From positions 1 to 10,263 of the forward strand of contig CAZGYE010000215.1 in the NCBI GenBank assembly GCA_964530165.1: a stretch of 10,263 bases of DNA, given 5' to 3'. The notes beneath the pieces are model-generated. The model was given only the letters and a program-made list of their open reading frames with translations. It was not told the DNA's origin and made no database searches. Below are positions 1 to 5,954 of this stretch, in pieces (position 1 is the first letter of the stretch; each line of letters opens with the position of its first letter). Source of the stretch: CAZGYE01 sp964530165 (GTDB lineage: Bacteria; Planctomycetota; Planctomycetia; Planctomycetales; Planctomycetaceae). A program made the translations under genes and the position numbers.

Positions 1-316
1 GGTCCGCCATCGAAACCTTCTGCAGCTTTGCTGAATTACCGCGTCCTTTCTTAGGGGTTCGTTTGGGGCGGTCGGAGAATTGGCCGCCTAGCCGAAGGCC
101 GCCCGGTTTCGGCAGGCCTCCGATCTCATAGCTGATCCGCAAACCATCTTTCTTGCTGATCTCGCCGACGACGCTGTCAAAGCCTTGCAGTGGTCGGTGT
201 CGGTAGCCGGGCAGAAGCCGAATCCCACCGATGCGAGCATCGGCGGCTCGCAGGGAACCGCCAACGGTCAAGCAGAGCAAGGAACTCGCAAAGGTCAAGC
301 CGATGGATGGTTTCAT
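1..316 (-). CDS. Exported protein of unknown function, C-terminus beyond window edge
   Basis: The ATG at 316-314 is preceded by a strong Shine-Dalgarno AGGAG seven bases upstream on the minus strand, and the frame stays open for 105 codons to the window edge, so the C-terminus is missing. The product begins MKPSIG, followed by a hydrophobic stretch (residues 5-22) and a probable signal-peptidase site around LRA-AD (residues 22-26), so export is likely. The mature part starts with a basic, glycine-rich stretch, then GFDSVVGEISKKDGL and a proline/lysine-rich segment. I recognise no enzyme motif or named family. It lies 34 bp downstream of the next exported-protein gene, in the same direction and with its own good ribosome site, so the two are probably one transcript. 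The reading frame, start and export call are well supported; the function is unknown. Confidence 0.8.
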   Translation of the reverse strand, partial: MKPSIGLTFASSLLCLTVGGSLRAADARIGGIRLLPGYRHRPLQGFDSVVGEISKKDGLRISYEIGGLPKPGGLRLGGQFSDRPKRTPKKGRGNSAKLQKVSMAD

Positions 317-350
317 CGAAGTCTCCTGGATGTGACGTTTGTTGGAAAAC

Positions 351-1226
351 TCAAAGCTTCGAACCCGGGACCGTGCGGGAAGGCCGTTTGGTGACCGGCT
401 TGCGATGGATCGCATTAATCGTCGGTGGTTTGCCGGCTTGCTGATGGATGACGATAGTGGTGAAGTAGCTCTGCGGGTCGAGTTTACCGTCCGGGCCGAT
501 TTTCCTGCGGCTGAAGTTGACATACTTGCTGCCGTCGGTTCGCTCAGAACCGCTTATCAAATGCTCTGGTTGGAGGGGTTTGACACCAGGGAACTGGGCT
601 TTGAGTTCACGGTTGGCCAGCTTCAGCCACTTGGCAACTTCTTTGTTCCCGCCAAGCTGCACGATCGACATGACTTGCTGCAATCGCTTCTGGATGGCTT
701 GGCGTTGCCGCAATTCCTTGATGGCCCGTTCATCGATGCCGGACGGATAGTAGCTGACCTCGTTAGTCTTCCCGCTGGCAGTGACGCGGATCACCGCCGT
801 CGCCGCGTCGACGATGCGCCCCACGAATCCACGGCCGGCCGCCCGGAGCCGTTGTTTCTCCGCCCGGATCTTCTCCTGAACGGCTTTGGAATCATAGCGG
901 AAAAACTGGTTGGTCCCGATGATGAAATGCAGCAAATCCTGCAGTTCGGCTTGTGTCAGCTTTCCTTTGAAGGTTTTCCGGTGGGCATAGTTGGCCGGCA
1001 TGAGCACTGTCCCATCCGCCAGAATCGACATCGTGGGATCGTCGTTCGTTCTGGGCGGGCCGTAACCGCCGCGAAAATCGAGACTGATGATGGTCGCTTT
1101 GAGGTCTTTCGGCAAGCGGTACACGGGCTTCTTGGAAGGTGTCTCCGCTGCCGGCTCGGCGACGGCACAGAATAGACCGACAGTCAAAACCAATGTCGTC
1201 GAGAAGATCGCCTTGAGTGTTTGCAT
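351..1226 (-). CDS. Exported protein of unknown function (291 aa)
   Basis: The product starts MQTLKAIF and has a clear signal peptide with a likely cleavage site AVA-EP after residue 23, so it should be exported to the periplasm or cell surface. The start is supported by GGGAG ten bases upstream of the ATG. The mature protein has a beta-rich N-terminal part with a DGTVLMP segment and a helix (LTQAELQDLLHFI) resembling the layout of small secreted domains that pair a DGxV strand with a following helix. A charged helical region (roughly residues 115-190) and a lysine/arginine-rich C-terminus follow. I see no catalytic motif and no membrane segment beyond the signal. The partial exported-protein gene follows 34 bp downstream, suggesting joint expression. 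The long rightward frame across the same bases lacks a signal peptide and ribosome site and is its antisense shadow. Confidence 0.85.
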   Translation of the reverse strand: MQTLKAIFSTTLVLTVGLFCAVAEPAAETPSKKPVYRLPKDLKATIISLDFRGGYGPPRTNDDPTMSILADGTVLMPANYAHRKTFKGKLTQAELQDLLHFIIGTNQFFRYDSKAVQEKIRAEKQRLRAAGRGFVGRIVDAATAVIRVTASGKTNEVSYYPSGIDERAIKELRQRQAIQKRLQQVMSIVQLGGNKEVAKWLKLANRELKAQFPGVKPLQPEHLISGSERTDGSKYVNFSRRKIGPDGKLDPQSYFTTIVIHQQAGKPPTINAIHRKPVTKRPSRTVPGSKL

Positions 1227-1265
1227 GATGCTTCTGCTCCCATTCGATTTGAGGGGGACACGTTG

Positions 1266-1271
1266 TTTATA
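1266..1271 (-). promoter_or_regulatory. Possible -10 box for the two exported-protein genes
   Basis: Read leftward this hexamer is TATAAA, about 40 bp upstream of the ATG at 1226, a sensible distance for a short leader. No good -35 hexamer is seen at 16-18 bp spacing, so this rests on one AT-rich box in a GC-rich setting. The rest of the 165-bp gap (1227-1391) shows no gene and no clear terminator for the isomerase gene that ends at 1392. Confidence 0.25.
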
Positions 1272-1391
1272 GGTTCGCTTTTTGACGCCTTGAGGGGACG
1301 CTTGGTTCCAGAAAAAAGCAAGTGGGGTGTTCTGCGAGCACCACGAACGACAACAACCATTTACACCGTGGAATGGTACTCACAGAGCACC

Positions 1392-2207
1392 CTACTCGGG
1401 TTCCGCAACTGCGCGCATCTTCTCCAGGCCGATGCGGGCGACTTCCTTCGGGTCCTGCTCATAGAGGTCCTGGCGGAAGAGCTCCAGCGACAGCCAGCGC
1501 TTGTAGCCCACCTGCCGCAGCAGGTCGCAGTAGCGCTGGAGATCATAAATGCCGTCGCCCGGCAGGACACGGTCCGGGTCGTGCTGCTGCTCGCGCGGGG
1601 GGTCGGGCGGGGAATCGTTGAAGTGCGAGATGGCGATCCGGCTTTCGTCGATCTGGGCGATCGTCTCGATCGAACCGCCGCCGCGGAAACAGTGAAAGGG
1701 ATCCAGCACGATGGTCGCATCGGGGTGACCCGAATCGTCCATGATCCGCAGGGCGTCTTCGATGGTGTTCACGTCTTCGGAGAAGCCGAGATACTCCATC
1801 ACCGGCTGGACGCCGAACTCACGACCCACGTCGAGCAAGCGGGCGTAATTTCTCGCGCCGACCTGGAAATCGACCTTGCCCAGCGGCGGGCCCGAAATGG
1901 AATACGTTGCACCGACCGCAGCCGCCTGATCCAGCCGGCGGCGGATTTCATCCATGGCCTTGGTGTATTCCTCGCCGGAGGTATCCCACCAACCCTTTAG
2001 AAAAATCGTGGTGGGGACGTCCAGGCCGTGGTCGTCGACGGCCTTACGAATGTCGGCCAACTTGCCTCCCTGGGCAAGGTGGGCGTCGATGTCGTCGTGC
2101 CAAAGCTCGATGGCCGAATATCCCACCTCGGCGGCAATCGCAATTTTGTCTAGAATCGGCGCCGGCTTGATCGTGCTGGAATTCAGGCAGTACAGGAAGT
2201 CGGCCAT
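1392..2207 (-). CDS. Sugar phosphate isomerase/epimerase-family protein (xylose isomerase-like TIM barrel)
   Basis: The 271-residue product is a full-length AP-endonuclease-2/xylose-isomerase-like TIM barrel, the fold of IolI, IolE and related sugar or keto-inositol isomerases. The four expected divalent-metal ligands are visible in order: E138 in VMEYLG, D169 in VLDPFH, H195 in ISHFND and E242 in LSLELF. The PGDG segment after the His strand and the substrate-site H172 are also typical. There is no signal peptide, so it is cytoplasmic. GGAG seven bases upstream supports the ATG at 2207. The family isomerises or epimerises small sugars or inositol derivatives, but sequence alone does not fix the substrate, and no sugar-catabolism genes lie beside it. 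It is divergent from the metallopeptidase lipoprotein gene and 165 bp upstream of the exported-protein pair. An inosose-isomerase or dehydratase role is possible but unproven. Confidence 0.9.
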   Translation of the reverse strand: MADFLYCLNSSTIKPAPILDKIAIAAEVGYSAIELWHDDIDAHLAQGGKLADIRKAVDDHGLDVPTTIFLKGWWDTSGEEYTKAMDEIRRRLDQAAAVGATYSISGPPLGKVDFQVGARNYARLLDVGREFGVQPVMEYLGFSEDVNTIEDALRIMDDSGHPDATIVLDPFHCFRGGGSIETIAQIDESRIAISHFNDSPPDPPREQQHDPDRVLPGDGIYDLQRYCDLLRQVGYKRWLSLELFRQDLYEQDPKEVARIGLEKMRAVAEPE

Positions 2208-2305
2208 CGTCTTGCTCCAGGCTGGGCGTCCGGTTGTTGAAGATGGAAACTGGGAATCTCAGACTACCTCCTCGGCTGACGGAACGCAATCACCGCCGCG
2301 GCGTG

Positions 2306-2311
2306 TATAAT
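2306..2311 (+). promoter_or_regulatory. Perfect TATAAT -10 box upstream of the metallopeptidase gene
   Basis: A consensus TATAAT sits in an otherwise GC-rich divergent region. No convincing TTGACA-like -35 lies at 16-18 bp; the nearest similar sequence (CTGACG at 2276-2281) is 24 bp away. If used, transcription would start near 2318 and give a leader of about 130 nt containing the nested palindrome at 2352-2413. Confidence 0.45.
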
Positions 2312-2351
2312 GAGGCCGAATTGCAAATGACTAAGAGTCTCGAAACAAATG

Positions 2352-2413
2352 GGCGAGCGGGGGGCGTCAGCCCCCTGATTGTCGCAACAGCCGGCTGACA
2401 CCGGCCGCTCGCC
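2352..2413. repeat. 62-bp nested palindromic element (REP/MITE-like)
   Basis: The ends GGCGAGCGG (2352-2360) and CCGCTCGCC (2405-2413) are perfect 9-bp inverted repeats. Inside are two smaller hairpins: GGGGGC/GCCCCC around loop GTCA (2360-2375), and GCCGG/CCGGC around loop CTGACA (2390-2405). The two halves are also complementary to each other (GTCAGCC against GGCTGAC), so the element can form one long hairpin or a cloverleaf-like structure. The right end is followed by ATTCTTTTTG, which on the + strand resembles an intrinsic terminator tail. No gene ends just upstream on that strand, so it is more likely a dispersed palindromic repeat or a leader structure than an ordinary terminator. Confidence 0.8.
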
Positions 2414-2434
2414 ATTCTTTTTGTGAGGCGCTCT

Positions 2435-2439
2435 GAGGA
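2435..2439 (+). promoter_or_regulatory. Shine-Dalgarno deciding the start of the lipoprotein gene
   Basis: GAGGA lies seven bases upstream of the ATG at 2447. The frame could also open at GTG 2423, but that codon lies upstream of this site and has no site of its own. The ATG at 2440 is in another frame. The ATG at 2447 is therefore the preferred start. Confidence 0.65.
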
Positions 2440-2446
2440 ATGCCGA

Positions 2447-4009
2447 ATGGCGACCGCCGGAAAAAAATCAGCCGACGCCCGGTCGAATCGGTCATTGGTC
2501 ATTGTCGCTTTGTTTGTCCTCGCCGGTTGCTCGCATCAGGGCGCCGGGGATTTGGCAAGCAACGCTGCTGCAAAGCCGTCGTTGGAATCAAACGACACGC
2601 CGTCGCTCCCGTCCGCCGACGCGCAGCCACGCCCTTCGAAGACTCAGGGCGTGCCACCCGGGCCGTCTCTGCAAACGGACGACACGCCGTCGGAGTTGTC
2701 CATCTCCCACGAATCTGCATCAGCCGTGCACACCGGGCCGCCGAAGACCGTCCAGCCGGTCTACCGTCCGTCGGATGCCCGTGGGCGTCACGACGACCGC
2801 CGGCTAGCCGAGCTCGGCATTCACAAGTATGAGTCAAAACGCCTAAAACTGTACACTGATATCGATCCACAGCTTGCCAAGCCGCTGCCGGCGCTACTCG
2901 ACCTGGCCTACGAAGCCTGGGAGGACTACCTCGGCAAACTGCCGCCGGATCGAGAAGGGACGCCGTTTCAAATTACCGGCTATTTGATGTCCGACAAGGA
3001 ACTGTTTCGCCGCGCCGGGCTTTTGCCGGCCGATCTGCGCGCGTTCGTGAATGGTCGTCACCGTGGGGCCGAGTTCTGGATGATCGATCAAGAGCACGAT
3101 TACTACCGCCGGCACTTGATGATTCACGAAGCCACGCACTGCTTCATGACCATCATGCCAGATACACGGGCCCCGGTTTGGTATCTGGAGGGCGTCGCCG
3201 AACAGTTCGGCACCCACTACATCGATGCCGAGGGAACGGTGCACTTCCGGGTGATGCCTCATCGCAAACAGGATTTCGCCGGTCTGGGGCGGATTACGAT
3301 GATTCAGCTTAGCGTGCAGAAGGGCCGCTTCAAGTCGCTCGATGAGGTGTTCCGGCTGAAGCCCAACGACTACCTGGAGAACGAAGCTTACGCCTGGTCG
3401 TGGGCGGTGTGCGAGTTTTTGGGTAAGCATCCCCGTTACCGAGATCGCTTTCGCCAACTGAGCCGGCACCTGCGGGGAACACAGTTCGAGACGGCGTTCC
3501 GTGAATTCATCGACGGCAATCTGCCCGATCTACAGACCGAATGGCCGCTGTTTGCCCATCACCTCAGGCACGGCTACGATCACCAGCGCGCTGCGATTGA
3601 GTTTCAAGCCGGGAAGCCGCTGGCAGTCGGCTCCGGAAGTCGCCGTATCGAAATCTCGGCCGATCGCGGCTGGCAGTCGAGCGGTCTGTTGGTCGAGCAG
3701 GGGCGGGAATACCAGATTACCGCATCGGGACGATTCACATTGGCCCAAGAGCCAATACCGTGGGTCAGTGAGCCGCAAGGGATCAGCTTTCGCTACTTCG
3801 ACGGCCGGCCGCTGGGCATGCTCCTGGCGGCCATTCGCAGCAAAACGCCGTCCGACGGCTCCGCAGCCGAGAGCATGCTGAAAGTGATTCCGATCGGCCG
3901 GCAGAATCGACTTCTTGCCGCGAGGACCGGGACCTTGTACTTCCGTCTCAACGACTTGTGGAGCGAGTTGAAAGACAACACCGGCACCGTGCAGATACAA
4001 ATTGAGTAG
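2447..4009 (+). CDS. Lipoprotein with gluzincin-type (HExxH) metallopeptidase domain and C-terminal LecA-like domain
   Basis: The 520-residue product begins with a lipoprotein signal: a hydrophobic run and lipobox LAGC with the lipidated cysteine at residue 28. A Ser/Pro/Thr-rich linker follows (about 29-110), then a helical domain with the zinc motif H227-E-A-T-H231 and a downstream WYLEGVAE in which E248 is the likely third ligand. This is the arrangement of gluzincin peptidase MA-like proteins such as those containing DUF1570. The last 120 residues or so form a beta domain with GWQSSGLLVEQG and, near the end, LNDLWSELKDNTGTVQI. That pattern resembles the ND...DNxG calcium/sugar segment of PA-IL (LecA)-like domains. 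A membrane-anchored peptidase that may bind carbohydrate or cell-surface polymer is inferred; the substrate is unknown. The gene is divergent from the isomerase gene and is preceded by the palindrome and TATAAT box. Confidence 0.85.
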   Translation: MATAGKKSADARSNRSLVIVALFVLAGCSHQGAGDLASNAAAKPSLESNDTPSLPSADAQPRPSKTQGVPPGPSLQTDDTPSELSISHESASAVHTGPPKTVQPVYRPSDARGRHDDRRLAELGIHKYESKRLKLYTDIDPQLAKPLPALLDLAYEAWEDYLGKLPPDREGTPFQITGYLMSDKELFRRAGLLPADLRAFVNGRHRGAEFWMIDQEHDYYRRHLMIHEATHCFMTIMPDTRAPVWYLEGVAEQFGTHYIDAEGTVHFRVMPHRKQDFAGLGRITMIQLSVQKGRFKSLDEVFRLKPNDYLENEAYAWSWAVCEFLGKHPRYRDRFRQLSRHLRGTQFETAFREFIDGNLPDLQTEWPLFAHHLRHGYDHQRAAIEFQAGKPLAVGSGSRRIEISADRGWQSSGLLVEQGREYQITASGRFTLAQEPIPWVSEPQGISFRYFDGRPLGMLLAAIRSKTPSDGSAAESMLKVIPIGRQNRLLAARTGTLYFRLNDLWSELKDNTGTVQIQIE

Positions 4010-4026
4010 CTGCAAATCTGATCGAT

Positions 4027-4104
4027 GGGTGGCGGGGTCAGAGCGCATGCGATGGCCCCGATGTATTGTTTCCGGGCCTTCCCGTTGGTCAGACCCGGCC
4101 ACCC
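4027..4104. repeat. 78-bp imperfect inverted repeat after the lipoprotein gene
   Basis: The outer arms GGGTGGCGGGGTC (4027-4039) and GACCCGGCCACCC (4092-4104) pair over nearly their whole length with one mismatch. An inner imperfect pair (GGCCCCG and CCGGGCC) brackets a short AT-richer centre. It begins 17 bp after the stop codon, so it may end transcription or stabilise the lipoprotein mRNA. It lacks a T-run after the stem and could equally be another dispersed palindromic element. Confidence 0.55.
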
Positions 4105-4119
4105 CGGACGTTGAACCGA

Positions 4120-4278
4120 ATGGATGAAACAAGGCAATTCACGAGACGCAACTTTCTGAAGACCGGCCCGTGGCGTCTGGAGCACGCGCACGCCGACCGA
4201 AAAATGCTGTTCCGCGAATTGGCCCTGCTACGCGACATGCTGCGCCGTTGGATGCGCGAGATGACCGCGGCCGATTGA
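4120..4278 (+). pseudogene. Tat-signal gene remnant or chimeric small ORF (52 aa)
   Basis: The frame opens with MDETRQFTRRNFLKTG, an excellent twin-arginine (Tat) export motif (RRNFLK) as found at the N-terminus of exported oxidoreductases and DUF1501-type proteins. The hydrophobic stretch and mature domain that should follow are absent. The frame instead continues as a short, charged, amphipathic segment (RELALLRDMLRRWMREM) and stops. No ribosome site is seen before the ATG. The likeliest reading is the 5' end of a deleted Tat-substrate gene fused to unrelated sequence; a real small helical protein cannot be excluded. It sits between the large inverted repeat (4027-4104) and the hairpin cluster that starts at 4292, a region that looks rearranged. 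Confidence 0.4.
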
Positions 4279-4291
4279 CCCGGCATTGAGC

Positions 4292-4309
4292 CGCCGGACG
4301 TGTCCGGCG
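4292..4309. repeat. Hairpin 1: 7-bp stem, loop CGTG
   Basis: CGCCGGA (4292-4298) and TCCGGCG (4303-4309) are perfect inverted repeats around a 4-nt loop. It is one of three hairpins of the same size in 150 bp between convergent genes. It has no T-tract, so terminator function is uncertain. Confidence 0.6.
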
Positions 4310-4336
4310 CGCCGCGAATACCGTGTTTTTGCTTCG

Positions 4337-4354
4337 CGCGGAGCAAGCTCCGCG
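4337..4354. repeat. Hairpin 2: 7-bp stem, loop CAAG, followed by GGCTAAA
   Basis: CGCGGAG (4337-4343) and CTCCGCG (4348-4354) pair perfectly around loop CAAG. The sequence after it (GCTAAACT) resembles the tail of the hairpin at 4424-4441 (GTTAAATT), suggesting two copies of one element type. It may serve the convergent genes as a bidirectional terminator, but the tail is not T-rich. Confidence 0.6.
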
Positions 4355-4384
4355 GCTAAACTCGCGGTGCCTCGAACGTCATTT

Positions 4385-4396
4385 AGCCGGCCGGCT
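4385..4396. repeat. 12-bp perfect palindrome AGCCGGCCGGCT
   Basis: A perfect self-complementary 12-mer with no loop lies between hairpins 2 and 3. It could be a dyad protein-binding site or another palindromic repeat. The direct repeat GTCCCA starts shortly after it (within 4405-4420). Confidence 0.4.
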
Positions 4397-4423
4397 TGCC
4401 CGCCGTGTCCCATAAGTCCCACA

Positions 4424-4441
4424 CGCCCCGCAAGCGGGGCG
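4424..4441. repeat. Hairpin 3: 7-bp stem, loop CAAG, followed by GTTAAATT
   Basis: CGCCCCG (4424-4430) and CGGGGCG (4435-4441) pair perfectly around loop CAAG. It is 23 bp beyond the stop codon of the leftward PLP-enzyme gene, so it is the best-placed candidate terminator for that gene, although no U-tract follows the stem on that strand. Confidence 0.6.
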
Positions 4442-4464
4442 GTTAAATTGAGGCAGACCTATTG

Positions 4465-5667
4465 TCACGGCAACAACTTACCCAGTGCATCCGTCAGGTG
4501 GTCAATCTCGGACCGGTTGTTGTAGAGATGACACGAGACCCGCACGAAGCGGCGGCCGTTCCACGAAATCAGCGGGATTTCAATTCGGTATTGCTCCCAT
4601 AGTGCGTCTTGCAGCGGGTCACGGAATACGCCTTTTGTGGGCTTCCAGCCGGTCATGGGCAGCGGCAGCGTAACCATCGAGCCGTACCAGTCGGCTGAAT
4701 CGGGCACGTCGGCGTCCAGTCCGGTCAGTTCCGTGATGCGGCGGCGCGCGTACTGAGCAAGCTGGTGCGTGTGGCGGCGGAAGGTGTCCAGCCCGATCGA
4801 TTCCAAGAACTCGACGGCGGTTGGCACCGTCAGGAAACCGGCCGGGTCGCGCGTGCCGACCCAGTTGAATTCGTCCTTCCAATGCGCCGGCCGGCCGCTG
4901 ATGCTGCCGCCCCAACTCCTGACGACCGGTTCGAGTCCGTGTTGATGACGGTCCGAAACGTACAAGAATCCGGTTCCAAACGGCGCACAGAGCCACTTGT
5001 GGCAGCTAGCCGCGTAGTAGTCGCAGCCGATTTGTCTCAAATTGAGCGGGATCATGGCCAACGCATGGGGGCCATCGATGCAGACCGGAACGCCTTTTTC
5101 GCGCGCCGCGCGGCAGATCTTCTCGACGGGCAGAATGACCGCCGTCGGTGACGTGATGTGGCTGACGACGATCAAGCGGGTCTTGTCTGTCACGCCTGCC
5201 AGGAATGTTGAGGCCAGCTCCTCGTCCGAGCGGATGGGGTCCGGCAGCTTGCGGATGACGGCGTGAGCACCGGCCCTCTCACAGGTCCGTTGCCAGATCC
5301 TCAGCACGGCCCCGTATTCGTGATCGGTCAGCAGCACTTCCTCATCGGGCTGGAGCGTCACGTTGGCCGCGACGATGTTCATGGCGGTGGTCGCGTTGTC
5401 AACGAACACGAGATCGTCGGCATCGGCACCGACGAACTCGCCCAACCGCCGGCAAGCCGCGTCCAAATGGGCTTCCATCCGGCGGATGAAGAACTCCATC
5501 GGCTGGCGGTCCAACTGTTGGCTCCACTGTTGCCGAGCCTGCTGCACCACCTTTGGCGGCGGGCCGAACGATCCGTGGTTCAGATAAGTCACGTCATCCG
5601 GAAGGGCCCACCGTTCTCGCCAGTTGCCGGCTCGGTCGTTTGCGCGGTCGGTATCGAAATCGGTCAT
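4465..5667 (-). CDS. Class V aminotransferase-fold PLP enzyme, isopenicillin N epimerase-like
   Basis: The 400-residue product has the full class V (cysteine desulfurase/isopenicillin N epimerase) layout. The N-terminal YLNHGSFGPPP segment is typical of the epimerase-like branch. D198 in CIDGPHAL should contact the pyridoxal ring nitrogen, and K224 in SCHKWLCAP is the expected Schiff-base lysine. A C-terminal RFVRVSCHLYNN segment matches the small domain. No signal peptide is seen, so it is cytoplasmic. Members of this branch racemise, desulfurate or transaminate amino acids, and the substrate cannot be told from sequence. The ATG at 5667 is chosen because GGTGA lies eight bases upstream; a GTG four codons earlier (5679) is a weaker alternative. 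The gene stands alone, convergent with the lipoprotein gene and divergent from the ABC exporter gene. Confidence 0.88.
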   Translation of the reverse strand: MTDFDTDRANDRAGNWRERWALPDDVTYLNHGSFGPPPKVVQQARQQWSQQLDRQPMEFFIRRMEAHLDAACRRLGEFVGADADDLVFVDNATTAMNIVAANVTLQPDEEVLLTDHEYGAVLRIWQRTCERAGAHAVIRKLPDPIRSDEELASTFLAGVTDKTRLIVVSHITSPTAVILPVEKICRAAREKGVPVCIDGPHALAMIPLNLRQIGCDYYAASCHKWLCAPFGTGFLYVSDRHQHGLEPVVRSWGGSISGRPAHWKDEFNWVGTRDPAGFLTVPTAVEFLESIGLDTFRRHTHQLAQYARRRITELTGLDADVPDSADWYGSMVTLPLPMTGWKPTKGVFRDPLQDALWEQYRIEIPLISWNGRRFVRVSCHLYNNRSEIDHLTDALGKLLP

Positions 5668-5954
5668 GAAGGCGGTCACCGTAGGGCATCGGTCCAGAGG
5701 TCCATGGAGAAAAGCAGAATAGCAGGTTGGCGGGGCATTGTTGAGCCGCGAGCGGATTCGGATCGAAGGATGGCCGGGGAGGGCGTGATCGGCCGTAGCC
5801 GCGCCCGGCAGCGCCTGATATAACTCGTTGCTTCATAAGCGGTTGCGTGACCCGGCGATTCGTATGGACCATTTTCGAGTTTCCGTGTTTAATTCCGCCT
5901 CTCTTCGTCCGCAAAGAACCTTCTCGTTGGTCCCGCAGAAGTTGAGTTTTGAGC

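Noticed and set aside
339..1175. 278-codon rightward open frame
   Set aside because: It lies opposite the exported-protein gene, which has a signal peptide and ribosome site. The rightward product is compositionally odd and has no recognisable domain; it is an antisense shadow in GC-rich DNA.
1221..2000. 259-codon rightward open frame
   Set aside because: It is antisense to the TIM-barrel gene, whose four metal ligands are all in place; the rightward product has no family signature.
2894..3469. 191-codon leftward open frame
   Set aside because: It is antisense to the metallopeptidase domain containing HEATH; there is no ribosome site and no domain.
3530..4132. 200-codon leftward open frame
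   Set aside because: It is antisense to the C-terminal beta domain of the lipoprotein and runs into the inverted repeat; no family resemblance.
4424..4450. Definite intrinsic terminator of the PLP-enzyme gene
   Set aside because: The stem is good, but the sequence after it on the leftward strand is GTGTGGGAC rather than a T-run, so it is kept only as a candidate within the hairpin cluster.
5668..5954. Promoters or a small gene between the PLP-enzyme and exporter genes
   Set aside because: AT-rich spots such as TTTAAT near 5888 occur, but no convincing -35/-10 pair and no small frame with a ribosome site could be supported.
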